Below are positions 35,279-47,650 of a stretch of 64,000 bases of DNA, in pieces. Positions within the stretch are counted from its first letter, which is position 1, and each line of letters starts with the position of its first letter. The DNA comes from Sclerotinia nivalis. Lineage: Eukaryota > Ascomycota > Leotiomycetes > Helotiales > Sclerotiniaceae. The DNA is taken from contig JAPEIS010000005.1 of assembly GCA_029531795.1 (NCBI GenBank), positions 1,176,001 through 1,240,000 on the forward strand, read 5' to 3'. The position numbers were made by a program, and so were the translations under genes. The notes beneath the pieces were generated by a model. That model was not told the DNA's origin, did not search any database, and saw only the letters and a program-made list of their open reading frames with translations.

Positions 35279-35432
35279 AGAATTTCACATTCCAAAACAC
35301 CTTACTGTGAAGAACACGTAAATACCGATAGCTCTTCAACCGGATTTAAACATCTCCGATACTCAGTACACTACTGAAACCTTAATTTACCCTTACAATT
35401 CTTAACGCTTATCTTTTCTCCACAAAGCAAGT

Positions 35433-36104
35433 ATGGCAGGCCAAAACAACCGTGGCAGTGGCCAAGCCATCCAAGCCATTCAAGGAGCTCAACCCTTCAT
35501 CCGGAAAAAACTAGCTATCAGCCAGAAGAAATCTTCACCTCGACAAAAGAAGCAGCTCGCCGGGCAAAGAGATACCCAAAAATTGATTGCTGCGAAGGCA
35601 GAAATGAAGAAACGAGCCTTAGAGTTTGACTTCTCTACCCTTCGTCAACACCCCGTCTTGACCATCGAGAAGACTGATGACAATGTTCAGATGATCATCG
35701 ATCTGGATTTTTTCCAATCAGAGTCAGCCCCGGGTATTGGAGCTCTCTTAGAAGTCCTTGATGATTACGCCGCAATCATTTCCAACGTCACTATTCTCAT
35801 CAAGGCACCCAAATACCACTTCGACGTCGCTACGTACAATGGTAGGGCTTACAACGTCGCCAGGGTAATCAACAAGTTGAACACCTTCAACTTGACACAA
35901 GTAGAAGTTATCGCACGTCTCAACAGCCACAATACTTTCGAGCAACTCAAGCTTGCTGCCGGCGCATATGATCTAAAGCTTTGCAATTGGACTTTGGCAT
36001 ACGAGCTTTGTGGCCGCAAGGGCAAATGGGAGGTTGAAATTGGCAGCGTGTATGAGCGTAAACTTCGTGGTGTCTATAGGAAGGATTTCTTGAAACAACA
36101 CTAA
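35433..36104 (+). CDS. Unknown protein, member 3 of a three-copy family
   Basis: Intronless, 223 aa, starting MAGQNNRGSGQAIQAIQGAQ; its N-terminus is closest in style to member 1. After a basic Lys/Gln/Arg segment comes the shared domain: FDFSTLRQHPVLTI, VLDDYAAIISNVTILIKAP, KLNTFNLTQVEVIARLN, QLKLAAGAYDLKLCNWTL, KWEVEIGSVYERKLRGVY and the C-terminal RKDF. It lacks the C-terminal extension of member 1. It is on the same strand as the other two and shares the promoter block with member 2, so the three were probably a contiguous array before the retrotransposons inserted. No known domain, signal peptide or membrane segment is visible. Coding sequence composition is normal, in contrast to the AT-rich surroundings, so the gene has escaped RIP. 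Confidence 0.8.
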   Translation: MAGQNNRGSGQAIQAIQGAQPFIRKKLAISQKKSSPRQKKQLAGQRDTQKLIAAKAEMKKRALEFDFSTLRQHPVLTIEKTDDNVQMIIDLDFFQSESAPGIGALLEVLDDYAAIISNVTILIKAPKYHFDVATYNGRAYNVARVINKLNTFNLTQVEVIARLNSHNTFEQLKLAAGAYDLKLCNWTLAYELCGRKGKWEVEIGSVYERKLRGVYRKDFLKQH

Positions 36105-37012
36105 ATCTGTCGGTGGTAGTTGAGATCCCGGGTGCTAGGATTTCGCAACATTCATGTCTATGGTATGAATTGCGACGAGTGGCAGTCATGGCAGAGATAG
36201 ACAGGCGTCTCGGAGAGAGTGGAACTTCATATATTACTCTTGAATATCAATATGTTGAATTGAAGCGCCAGTACACCCTGTTTGAGGAGAATGGTAGCTG
36301 GGTGAAAAGTTGTTGTACAGAGGACTGGTTTAGCTTTTCTGCAACAGAACATTAAAATAATGAACAAAGAACCCGTTGCATAAATCAATATACCAATAAA
36401 TGAATGTGCCAGAGAGTTTGATGATTTTATACATGTATACTGTGATGACAGTGATATTGCTTTAGGATGCACGGAGAACTGGAGCATCGGAAAACATTCC
36501 AACGTGTTTTTCGGGGAAGCAAGCTCAGCACGCTTCTAAAACTCTTCAGGTAGCTGTCAAGGCGGCTAGACACAATTTTCGCGCCAACTTTGTTGGTTTG
36601 AAAGGACCCAGATGACTTGAACGAGGTAACAGTATGTGAAATTTTATAAGAGGATATTGAAGGTATGTGGTCTTTGTTGTTGTTATAGAGTTGGGGTACA
36701 GAAAATTCCAAGCTCAAGCTCACAACCGGAAGTATGGACGACATACCTACCGCAGTACTGTCTGCACATGTTGCATTCACTTGACCAACACAGCCTACAT
36801 ATCTCACGAACTTCTGAGTAACCAATTACGTAGATATAGTTCCACAACAGTAGCTACATCCCAGATAAATCATCCAAATCTGTGGGTGAATAATTTCCTT
36901 TTCGTTTGAATCTCTCATCTTCCACCCAGCTCACCTCTTCGCCAATCTACCTCCTTTATCATCTGAAATTACAACTTTAGTGAATCAAACTAAACAAACA
37001 TCTAATTCAAAA
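36105..37012. other. Intergenic region between paralogue 3 and the tRNA gene
   Basis: No supportable gene. Overlapping short frames on both strands (36113-36355, 36427-36825 minus, 36667-36909) share no motif with the paralogues or any family I know. Confidence 0.45.
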
Positions 37013-37108
37013 ATCTCGTTGGGCTAGTGGTCATGCCATCTGTCTCACATAATTCCATGAATTTTCGGAGGACACAGAAGATCGCAGGTTCAAACCCTGC
37101 ACGAGGTA
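37013..37108 (+). tRNA. tRNA-Val, anticodon CAC, with 23-nt intron
   Basis: Acceptor ATCTCGT (37013-37019) pairs with ACGAGGT (37101-37107), including one T-G pair. The D-arm stem is GGC/GCC with loop TAGTGGTCAT. The anticodon stem TCTGT (37039-37043) pairs with ACAGA (37074-37078). The loop reads CT-CAC-A, then a 23-nt intron (37050-37072), then C. The T-arm is GCAGG-TTCAAAC-CCTGC (37084-37100), matching the B-box. The discriminator is A37108, and a T-rich run downstream could serve Pol III termination. The intron sits at the canonical position after base 37. Confidence 0.85.
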
Positions 37109-40100
37109 TTGTCGTAATCTTTTGATTTTTGTTTTAGTTTTGCAGGGTTGAGCCTAACCTAGCGAGATTATATTTAAAGGAAGTGATGCAGATTTTCGAA
37201 AATTTGTCATTTTGAGGTGTTTATAAGGGAAGAAGCGGATCGAAGGAGGAATCTCGCTTATGGGGAAGGTGTACAACTTGCTGGAAGGAAAAATTTATGA
37301 GAGGAAAGCAGAAACAAATCATTTCGAACACAGAGTGCTATGTTGGCAGCAAGTCTATCTACTGTCTCATTTGTATGATGCTTATTCTACAGCAACACTT
37401 GTTTTGCTCCATCCAGCGGCTTCATTGTTGCTGCCAAATTAACGTCATTTTATTGTCGTGACCCGAAAACATCCTGTAGGTTGTCACCACTTTCAAATAT
37501 TGGTCTATCTGGCCCTTTTGTAACCATATCTTAAGACCCGGGCTCTTCTCTGCTGTCTAGTCATTAAACTTCCGCCAATTGTGTACAAAAAGCACTTGAC
37601 TAGCTTTTCTCCTTAATCGTTTCCTTGACTTTGTATACTGTGATGTGACAAAGTTCAATGTCAAACAATCACTTTTTTATGCATTAACTTGTTGATGCGC
37701 TTACTACGCATTAGGATGGATTCTAAACATCCTATTGTTTCCAAATTCATGCTCGCCTGTATGGAAATCAGGAATGCAGCACTTGGAGTTTTAAGTGAAT
37801 CTGCAAAAAGTCTTTTTTCATCTATCGGAGGCTGGGCTCGAGGTCAATTTCTGGGGGCTAATTCAATCCTATGTAGGAACTCAAATATACCTTTAGTTAG
37901 CAGAGACTGTGCGATATAAGGTAAGGTCATATAACGCAGGAAGCCACCAGTAGAAATAATCCTGCTCCATAAACGGCAGGTCATCTGTGCAGAATCGTGC
38001 TGGAAACTATTATGCATCGGAAGAAAACCATCTCCCGTCTCAACTTTTGTTTATGTTCCGAAACGGCTCTGCATCTATCAGCTCTCAGTGACTGATCTTG
38101 CTGTGATGCAGCATCGTTACTATCATGCTTTTGTTGTTGTAACTGGTATCATGTTTCGCAAAATTCTCTGGATATTAAACGGGAGTGGCTATTTTTAGTT
38201 TCGTATTCATCCGCTATTAAATATTGTTGTAAAGTGAATACACTCATCAACATATTAAAGACTTTCAGTTCGACTAAGGAGTGTTTTCTCTGGAAATGAA
38301 TATCTGAACACTGGAGTTGCACGTGCTCCTATATCCCCATCCTTTATACCCTCATCTACGCAAAGCTAGCATGATATGTGTAAAAGCCTAAAGCTAGTAT
38401 GAAGCACATAACAACAGGCCATGTCCTGTTGCTAATCAATATCGGTGAAGAGTTGGCGTATTGCAAGCAGTCACGGTAAAGCTGCCTCTTTCCAGTTTTG
38501 TCTCCATGGCCAACTACCAGGATCTTTCCACTTTTACGCACGTAAGTGAGTATAGTTGTCATTTATACACCTTCGTCATCACAAAACTTTTTATATTGTT
38601 TTTTCTTTAACATAGAGAGGTTCCCAGTTTGTTTTGTCTTCGACTAAGCACTTCTGGCACATAAATGGATACAAGTTTCACAATGAGGCAAGTAAGCCTC
38701 TCCATTTGTTCATTGAGACATCATTGTGCAGGCTTTTCCTTTCAAACAGTTCTATTTTGGGATCTTACCATAAATAGTAATTGTAGGACGTACTTCCAAA
38801 TACAGTTTTGAAGATTGTAGCGATTTCACTCCTAGCTCAATCCTTCTCCATTCGCTTTCCTCTCCACCAACTTCACTATTGATGTGGTACGCTACTATTT
38901 AAGGAAAATTTGCCGTTTCTTTGGAGTCCCACAAAAGAGGTCACAAACTTCAATAACTGACTCATGTCACTGTTCGAATAGGGCTGCCAGCAAGACATAG
39001 TTTTCAGACACAGACTTCTACTCAACTACAAGGGCTTGCAAAGTTCATACGGAGACTTTTGAGTGTCATTCTATAACACCTTCAAATCATCATTGCAAAG
39101 TTGCCAATGATTGATCAAGTCTCAACTTATTGTCAGAGCTTTTCTTGCATTGTCGATTTATGTATCGATGCGAATCACCTGCTCCGTACTCTCTGATATC
39201 CCTGAAACTTACCAACTTTATAGCAAGAGCTCAGTTTATTATTAGGCTCAAAATTGCACTTTCTTCTCCTTCGAGCTTGAAAGGCTTGTCTTATGCTAAG
39301 GTATGTACGTAATTGCTTTGAGTTCCCAATAATCCAGCTCTTGGAAAGCTTTATATATCCGAAAGCTGCTGATAAAGGTCATTTTACCACTTAGCTCAAA
39401 AGCCGTTAAATTTTTCCATGCAAACCACGCATGAAAACCGCAAATCGTTTTTGTTTTCAAGCATGTCTGGTGTCCCAACCTGTAAGAAAATCTGATTATT
39501 AACCTAGTAGTAGACCGTACTCATTGACCCTTCTCTAGGGGTCTTCCAAATCCACCAAAAAGCAGTAACGAAATACTTAAATGCAAACTTCACCATCTGC
39601 TTATCGCCAGAATGAATACTTCGCCAGAAGAAATACTTCGCCAGAATGAATACTTTCCCAGATATACCACAGTTCCATGAAGAAATACCCTGGGACAGCA
39701 CTCTTCGAATGCTGCAGGTCCAAATCACTCTCATTGATTGAAGTCTTACTGTCAATCATTACATTCATCGTCGGCCCTTCATCATCAAAAATCCATCATA
39801 TTCTTATCGAGCTCACATCTTCTCATCTGCTTGACAGAGAATATGAACTCTTTACCCTTTGCCATTACTAGCCGTCCCATGTCTGCTGAAGGGCATACTC
39901 TCTTTCCAATTTGCGCCCTTCAATTGAAGTGAAAGTGGTCTTTATATATCCTCAAGTCAGCTTCTCCACAGATCAAACTTATTGATAAAAACTCTTGTAG
40001 CGAAGACAAAATGTATAGACAGGGCGAGTTCCCAATTTTGGGCTTTTCCACAGCAGCTGGAAAATATAAGTATATAAAAGGATCTTCCAATTCCTCCTGT

Positions 40101-41734
40101 CTAAACTTTCTCAACTTCAATCAATTTACACCATCCATCCTTCCATCTTTATGTAAAATGTAAGATGGCCGTCGTAAATGCAAGTCATAGCATCCTACAC
40201 AATGTGTGAAATTGAGTGGGCAGCATCATCCTGTTGAATTTCCACTTCAATGCCAACTACTGTCATCTCTCGGCAAAGTTTTGGCTGCCATTCCTAACGA
40301 ATATAATCGTAAATAATGACAAAGATGATGAATTATATCTGCTTCTCTATCCTCCGTTGTCTTACCTTCTTGGTACCTCCAGAACTCCAATTTGATTTCA
40401 AAAACTCGTGCTGGTATGTACCGGCTCTTTTAGTTTATGTTAATCATTATCTCCCTCCTTTCCAACTAACTGCTATTTAGACAGGTTGAATTTTCATCTC
40501 AGGTCTTCAAGAATTGCCGCTCATCACCAAGATCCTTTCTTTCCAATTCTAAAAATGGAATCACTCATATCACTTTTACCCTCCCATCTGCTGACATGAA
40601 TTTGTCTAATTCCGTCCTTACCGCTAGTTTACAGTGCAGTCGCTGTGCCCTGGATCCCATGCTCAAGTGCAAACAACACATTCCCAAACCTCAATCCATG
40701 ACGAAACATCTAGAAGCTTGAGGTATCTCTATGCCGACGAAGTCCTACTGAAAATTGCGATTACACCTAGAGTGAAAAGACAACCTTTGGGATAAATCGA
40801 TGATTGACCAAAAGCAAATCAACATATAAAGTTAAAAAAAAAATCAATAAAACTTCAGGCTAGCAACACTAAGCAATGAAAACACCCCAAAAAAGAGCAC
40901 ACAGACAAAATTGAAATAACAGAAGATTGTTAGGGAGAGTCAGACTTTTTGCATACATCGCCTAGAAACTTCAAAAGAGATGCCGATGTAGAATGCTGGT
41001 GAGATTATAAACCCACAATTCAAGCATGTTGTATAATATTGCGTCGGAACTCCCAATCTGCTTTGCTTGTTACAACTAGTATAAAACGACCAGCTTGCCT
41101 ATGATTGGGACAAAGGGACTTTTGCAGACAGGAACGAGATACAAAAACTCGATTAGCTCAAGTGCTATTATATCCTCATAGTCCCAACGAATGATTTTTT
41201 CAAAAGGCATTACTGATTCTGAATCCTAAGTTCTTGATGCAATATTTTTTAAGAAAATTGATGATGTTTATAATGGGCACGGAAATCTTCTCCTTGAGTT
41301 TGATGTTAATCGTCCAAATGGATCATCACTCGCTAGATCCATATGTGGTTCGAAAATCTGACAGGATGCCTCACTATCTCTACTTCCCATACCATTGGAG
41401 TAAAATTTATCTCTGCACTTAAAGATACCCAAAACCAGCTAGGAGTAATAAATGCTTGTGTTTAGATGTGGACTGTAGTAAATGTAAGAAAAACGCGCAC
41501 ATGCAGCGGTATCCAAAGAATATCAGATGGTAAGTGGTTTTCCCATATTTTGGCCAAATATTATTTGCCCCCGTACTTCGATCGCAACAAGCCTATCCGT
41601 TTCATGCATCAAACTACTATTCATACACATTCCCACAATTCCCTCCCAAATATCCCCAGCTCTCAGAAATCCATCTCGTTAGCCGCTATTAATATCATCA
41701 GAAAGTATCAAGAGCTAGCTTTTCAAATGGCAAT
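37109..41734. other. 4.6-kb gene-poor region
   Basis: I see no supportable protein gene, RNA gene or complete mobile element. Short frames have no motif and no splice continuity. The only structure noted is a 17-bp tandem triplet at 39605-39655. The base composition is moderately AT-rich but not as extreme as the retrotransposon stack, so this may hold eroded sequence too old to recognise. Confidence 0.45.
39605..39655. repeat. Three tandem copies of a 17-bp unit
   Basis: CGCCAGAATGAATACTT occurs three times head to tail (39605-39621, 39622-39638, 39639-39655); the middle copy differs at a few bases (CGCCAGAAGAAATACTT). A fourth partial copy may follow. No function is evident. Confidence 0.7.
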
Positions 41735-42255
41735 CTAATGCTCTTCGTGGAACACCCTTGAGAACGTCACAGAAGCAGCATGCTGTTGGCAGATCCAAGC
41801 TCTTGAGGATAAAGTACCATTGTCTACCTCCTTTTTTCAGAAATCTTTGTTAAGTATACAAGCGAATCGGCCATTGTTATCGCCAGTTATTCAAAACCAG
41901 CTTTGCTGCACCTATAATGGCTCTCTGTAACGGAAAATCCCTCCACTACTATTTCTTGCAGCTGTGACGCAGATATCGCAGTAATTATTCGAGTAGACAT
42001 CACACATATTAGCAAACTCCACTAAGCCATCATCTTTAGAATCTTGGATTATAAATAACGGATCGATCCAAATATATTGTCCTGCTAATTGTCGAACATT
42101 GTGCAATATAACCTGGGAAGTGTTTGAGAGTTGTGATAAGTTTATCCCACGAAGCACAGATCCTACATTTGACTGTCGCAGGGTCAATTTTGGTAGAATG
42201 TTCTTCCAACAATGACTCAAAGTAAAATAGACTGCATTCGATGGAATATCCTTAT
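41735..42255 (-). pseudogene. HET (heterokaryon-incompatibility) domain relic
   Basis: On the minus strand one frame reads VYFTLSHCWKNILPKLTLRQ, then SQLSNTSQVILHNVRQLAGQ, then YIWIDPLFIIQDSKDDGL and YSNNYCDICVTAARNSSGGI, the ordered motifs of a fungal HET domain (usually SHCWG, YLWIDSLCIIQD, Y..A..TIAA). After TAG at 41912 and two TGA codons the same frame resumes with GTLSSRAWICQQ and SRVFHEEH, matching the RAWVLQE motif. Stops in the same frame with little indel damage suggest a decayed gene. HET proteins trigger cell death on non-self fusion; this copy cannot be functional. I could not extend it further on either side. Confidence 0.75.
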
Positions 42256-43941
42256 TTAAGCAAGGTGGGAGATGAAGATTTTGATTAGAACGTTAATCTA
42301 TAGATGAAGCTACAATGACAAAAGTCTCTGAACCAACAAGCTTTGCCAAAATTATAGCCAGCTTCCATATATCATTCATATAGATATGTCTTTTACCCAT
42401 CTTCTTATGAAAATGCTCAAAGCTTTTGGTGGCGCGATCCCAACCTAGAACTCTTCTTACATCCGCTTCGAGGGAGATGAGAATTAGAGTGGTGAGGGCC
42501 AATGCTAAAACCATCTTATTCGTATACAAGTTCCATTTTAGAGACGCATCACCCAACCAATCTGTGGTTCAAATCTCAAGTCTCAAGGTTTCCATATTCC
42601 CAATCTAGTCTACATATATAACGTTAACCCAGTATAAACCCAGAAATCGCGAACACAAAAAGCAACTTTCCACAACTCCATGAGCCGATAACTCTGGATC
42701 TGGGAACCTTCCTTTTGCATACCATCCATATATCCAGAACTTCCTGACATATCCCAAAAATTCACGAAAGCAGCAGTGTAAATTTTCCATCGAGCCTAGA
42801 GTGCAAAGATGCCACCTCTGTCATATTTCTTAACGGTGGTAGTTCTTTTGGTGATGAAACAATAACAGTGTGCTCAAAGAGAAAAAAAAATACAATATTC
42901 AAGATTTTACCAGACTTGACAATTGGACAATTAGACCTACATATCCATATCCATATCCATCTCTATTCCTTGCGCTTTTCACAACTCCTCATTTCTATCT
43001 CTATGAGTTCCCGTCCGAACTGGCTTACCTTTTCGTCTCTATCAACAATTTTGATAAATAAATCCGATTAATCTGGTCGATTATATATACGAGTATAATA
43101 GCGTAAAAATTAGCATCATACGTCACATCATAATCCCATAAAAGGATATCTAGATCAAAGTGTTTGTAAAACATCTTAATCTCAATTCTCATTCTCATTT
43201 CTTCCTCAAATATCTCCAAATAACCTCACGATGCTGTCTGCATAATTAACTGCATCTCACAAACCAATCAACCACGAACTTGCGCATCACTAATGGTATC
43301 ACAAACACTTCCTCTATTCCCCCTTCATATCACCTCTCCGGGCTCCTTTCCCATCATCTCCACAACCCATAAGCCATACTCTACTCTCCCATTATCCGCC
43401 TTCCAAAATCAAAAGTATAACATAATCAACCCCACCCCTCTCAACCCCACTATCCCTGCACCTATCCACATCCACATCCACATCCACATCCACATCCACA
43501 TGCAGATCCAGATCGCTAGCGACCTCCCCCATTGCCTCTCACATTTCCTCTCTCACCTCATCTCACATCTTCCCTTTTAAAAACATCACGAAATGCAAAA
43601 ACGCAGAACAGAAATCATGAATGGTATCTCAAAAAAAGGTAGAAAAAATCCGCGAATAGTAGTGAACAAAAGAAAAAATCCCGAAATAGGTGTATCGAAT
43701 AGGACATTATCGGACCGAATTATATGCGCTGCAATAATCAAGACCAAATCTGAATATCAAAAAGGCTGTGGTTGTGTGTGGAAAAATTATCGGACAGTAG
43801 AATGTAAATGCGATGGGACCGTAAGGAAATTGAGGTCATGTTAGTTGAAGGCGCTGAGAATGGCGTCTTCGAGCAAAATTCTGGTCGTGGGTGTGTTGTG
43901 AGAAAGATACCGGCGTCGGTATCGACATAGGACTAGAATAT
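42256..43941. other. Intergenic region with simple repeats
   Basis: No gene supported between the HET relic and the 3' end of the Msb1-like gene. Minus-strand frames at 42293-42556 and 42605-42790 might belong to the decayed HET locus but show no motif. Short ATATCC repeats occur near 42941-42963. The 3'UTR of the Msb1-like gene occupies the right end. Confidence 0.4.
43464..43502. repeat. (TCCACA)n microsatellite
   Basis: About six head-to-tail copies of TCCACA. It lies in non-coding sequence. Confidence 0.8.
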
Positions 43942-46900
43942 CTATAGAGGTTTTCTTCGAATAGGAGGAGGAGGAGCAGACGAGTTATTATTCTCCATGT
44001 TACCCGTAAGTTCAGCTACACGAGCTTTAATACGTGCAACGCGAGATTCAATTGCTGGATCCATTAGTATATCTCCCCATGAGGAAGTTGTAGAAGGAGG
44101 TAAATACTCACTCTCTTCACCTGAAGTTTCTCCATCATCATTATCAGTTGGTTGACTATATCCACCTCTAGATTGTTCCTCACTTTCTCTACCTGATGCT
44201 GCTTGTACGGCGGCGTTCTTACGAATTTGTGCCCATCGATCTTGAGGGGAGCTTGGTTGCATGAGAGCTTCATCTTGAGATTTTTTGGTTTCCTCATGTC
44301 GGCTTCTTGCAATGGTGGGTGGTGATGCAGAATCTTCACTTCCCCTTGGCGTATCCGATTCGGCTGTTGGAGCAAATGCTGGGAAATCTTCGAGAGGTCC
44401 TTGATCAAATCTAGAGAATTCTTGACTAGCTTCTCGAGCATCTTCAGTATCAACCCTAGAAATATCGTCTTGCTCAATAGAGTGTTCCGAGGAAGGACGA
44501 CGAGGAGTGACTGGTGTAGCTGGCGTAACTGGAGTGCGTTCACCAGATGACATTGGAGGAGCTGGTGAAACAAATCCATCCCCTCCCTCACTACTAGGTG
44601 ACATAAGTGGGCTCTTTCTTCTCGAAAATCGTCTAGTGAGACTGTTCCTTTTACTTTCAGACTTAAGTCCACCTTTACCATTCATTGCTACTTCGGAAGC
44701 ATTGGGTGGTGCAGCTCTCGGTTGCTTTCCCTTCCTCCCAAACATACCCCTGAATCCATTACCGGCAGCAGGATCTTTCTTCTTCAATCCCTGATTCTTA
44801 TCCTGAGTTTCTGGGCTTGAGCCCGAATAATCCAAAGAAGCTCTTGAGATATCCATACTTGGCTTATTTCGATTCAAAGAAGACATCGGAACGGGTTTTC
44901 TTTGGAGTGGATGAATATCACTTGGTGAAATTGGAGTTGCCGCCGCTTCGGTTTCCTTGTCCGGCAAAGGTGGTAGAGGTGATGAAGGTACATTTGGAGT
45001 AGTTGGAGTGGGGGGCAGATCTCTGTTGATATTAATGCCTGGTGATAAAGCCGCTTGATGATCATATGAACTTCCATTTGTCTCCATAGCAGCTTCTCCA
45101 AGACCGCGTCCCGTGAAGTTACTGCCAAGATATGCTTCTCGAACTGCATCTTTATCGTATTTATTGGCCCATTTCATTGCTGGTGAAGCTTCTGATCTGA
45201 GCATTGGTTGAAGTGTAAAGACACTGTTAGTCTTCAACGAATCTGCATCCAAATCATTTCTTCCACGTCGAACCGCTAATCCCCTTTCCTCATCCTGCTT
45301 TCTCTGTCTTTGTTGCAACTGAATTGCAGCTGCTTGAATTCGAGCATGTTGATCAAGACCTATGGTAGTCTTACTGGCGCTCGTACTTTGAGTATATCCA
45401 GGTTTTAAGTTGTTGGGTTTCTCCGATTCTGTTTTGCCAGTAGATCCTCGTCGTTTTCCACTATTCTTACTCTTCCTAGTTCGACCCCAGAAGCTCTTTT
45501 TCTCCGCAATATAAGCACCTGCCTCAGGCTCTGGTGCTGCGCCTTTCACCATTTCCTCCATTAACAACCAACGACCGCCAGGGATTGTCGTCTCAATCAA
45601 AGCACAACGTCCGAATGAAGCCTTTCTGTCCACCGTCTCCTCACCTGCCAAACTACTTATCCAAACCCACCAGAACGAATCATCCAAGTCGAATCGAGTA
45701 ATGCTTGCAAGCTCACCCGGTTCCAAGTCTTTATTTGATTCAAGTCTAGGTTGATGAGATTGCGAGCTTCCCGCCCTGGTATTAATCGGTGGTAACATCT
45801 TATCAGGTGGTAATAGTAAAGGCGGAGGACTAGTTGTTCCATCATCAGTAAAGCCTGAAGAGAGGAAATCCGCCCAAGATGGGGTAGTTGGCCTATCGCC
45901 AGATTTAGCCCCGGCATTTGCTGGAGTGTTTCTTAGCCCTTGTACTGGTTTTGGTTTTCGTGGTGCCAAAAAATCACTTTCACCGCCAGCCGTATCATCA
46001 TCAAAAGATGCAGAAAATCCAACATCCTCGAATCGTGACCATGAAGCATCTCGTAAACCGGTGGAGTCTTGAGAATTAGATACTTGGGACTGATTTGTAG
46101 AAGAAATTGATCTCAAAACACGACGACATTCATCAGTTAAAGCCCTTACGGGATCCTCGTACTCCGAGAATCGCTGTAAAGCGCGGTCATCGTCTCGATA
46201 TTGAAAGTGATTCGCTCTTCGTAATAATGCAAATGGTGTAGGTGAAACAGAATTCACTATCATTACCACTTTGGTAGTAGATTGTTGTAGTAACGAAGGA
46301 TGTTCTGGTGGGTATTCTGTTTCTTGGACAAGCTTCTGTAGGGACATGGGCAATTTAGATATACCGCTCATACCTCTAACGGATTTGGGGGAGAGTGATC
46401 GAAGATAGGCGAAGAATAGATGACTTGCAGCATCAGCCGCACTATATATTGTTAGCACATTTGTTTAACCTTTCAGACAATATTACCCACGTTGACCATC
46501 CTTTATACCCGCCTTCAAATCCATTACCTGTATCAACTTGATCGAAAGCCCACCATCCCGCATATCTTGATAATTTGCGTCCAGCTAAACCATTTAATTT
46601 TCCATGTGCTGCAATTGCTGATAAGAGGTCAAAGAAATCAAAAATGATATCTCTTCTCGCATCAGATTCTACACTCAAAGGTATAAAAGTCACAAACGCG
46701 TCTCGGGCATAATTTGAGTCTGCTAGAGTTAGCCATGATTTTCTTCTCTTTGAGTCCAAATTTCCTACCATGCTCTCCAACTTTAAATAGTTCATATGCG
46801 TCCCAAGAAACTACACCACCAACCATTCGACTCCAACACCATTTAAGCACACTACATAGCACCTAATTGATATCAGTTATTGATCCTGCTCTAGAACTCG

Positions 46901-47370
46901 ATCTAGCCGCTCACCATAGGTTCCGTGAGTCTTAATTCTTGGGCCAACATCTCCCGACTCAATTGTCTCTTATCGAAGAAATTCCTAATGAACGTTCTTG
47001 CCGCGCTCGGATCTGAGGTAGGTCGGAATGGAAGTAGAAGGAATGGCGTGTCCAAAGCTGCATTGACCAAAAAACGAATTAGCATGTGTAACATCAAGAA
47101 ATCCATAGTAAATCCTTCCTAGGCTTCGTGCATAATCGATAACGGAATGATATCAATTTTGAATCATCTCATACCTCTTGATTTTAATTCCACGGTACAT
47201 CCCCTCACCAGTTCTTGAATCTCTTCTGGTTCTACAATGGTTCTTGTCCATGCATCTGTCCATGTTGGCTTCGCTGGTGCTTGATCACTAAGATCATCAA
47301 GTCCTCCCTTCTTCTTGGAAGCTTTCGTTGGGCCATCTTTACCCTTTAACCTTGAGAAGAAACTCGGCAT
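43942..47370 (-). CDS. MSB1: Msb1/Mug8-type Rho-signalling polarity protein
   Basis: Model complement(join(43942..46441,46491..46719,46769..46862,46915..47057,47175..47370)), 1053 aa; introns of 117, 52, 49 and 49 nt. The ATG gives MPSFFSRLKGKDG. The first ~350 residues match the fungal MSB1/Mug8 domain (formerly DUF1708): TWTDAWTRTIVEPEEIQELV, FIRNFFDKRQ, CSVLKWCWSRMVGGVVSWDA, GKLNGLAGRKLSRYAGWWAF, AADAASHLFFAYLRSLSP, a RhoGAP-like all-helical fold. The remaining ~700 residues are Ser/Pro/Glu-rich and probably disordered, with many possible phosphorylation sites. Known role in yeast: multicopy suppressor of polarity defects acting with Cdc42/Rho1 at growth sites; a scaffolding role in hyphal tip growth is inferred. 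The donor of the last intron, GTGGGT, is chosen because it alone keeps the conserved WSTAADAAS continuous. Confidence 0.85.
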
Positions 47371-47650
47371 GATTGCGAGAAAGTGTCGAGATAATTATCG
47401 ATATCGCAGACCATGAAATTCTTATTAGCTACGTGAAATACATTCGAAAGTCGAATATGTTGCTTGAAATTTTAGTGGATGGATCAGATATGATGTATTT
47501 CTTGTATCAGATTCGCGCTCCGTCGGATAAGAATTTAATTAGAGGGAAAGATGGTAGGTAGGGTGGATAGAAGAAATTGAAGAATGGGTCGCTTTTAACA
47601 GACGCTGTATTGTGAATTTGAAGACAGAAATGAGTGGATGAAATAATTTT

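Noticed and set aside
36113..36355. Open frame just after paralogue 3 as a C-terminal extension or fourth paralogue
   Set aside because: Different frame, no shared blocks, no splice signals that would join it.
39504..39755. Minus-strand frame overlapping the 17-bp tandem triplet
   Set aside because: It is only an open frame across a short repeat; no motif or homology recognised.
44064..44681. 205-codon minus-strand frame inside the Msb1-like gene
   Set aside because: It is a shadow in another frame of the Ser/Pro-rich exon; the Msb1 frame continues through it and is much longer.
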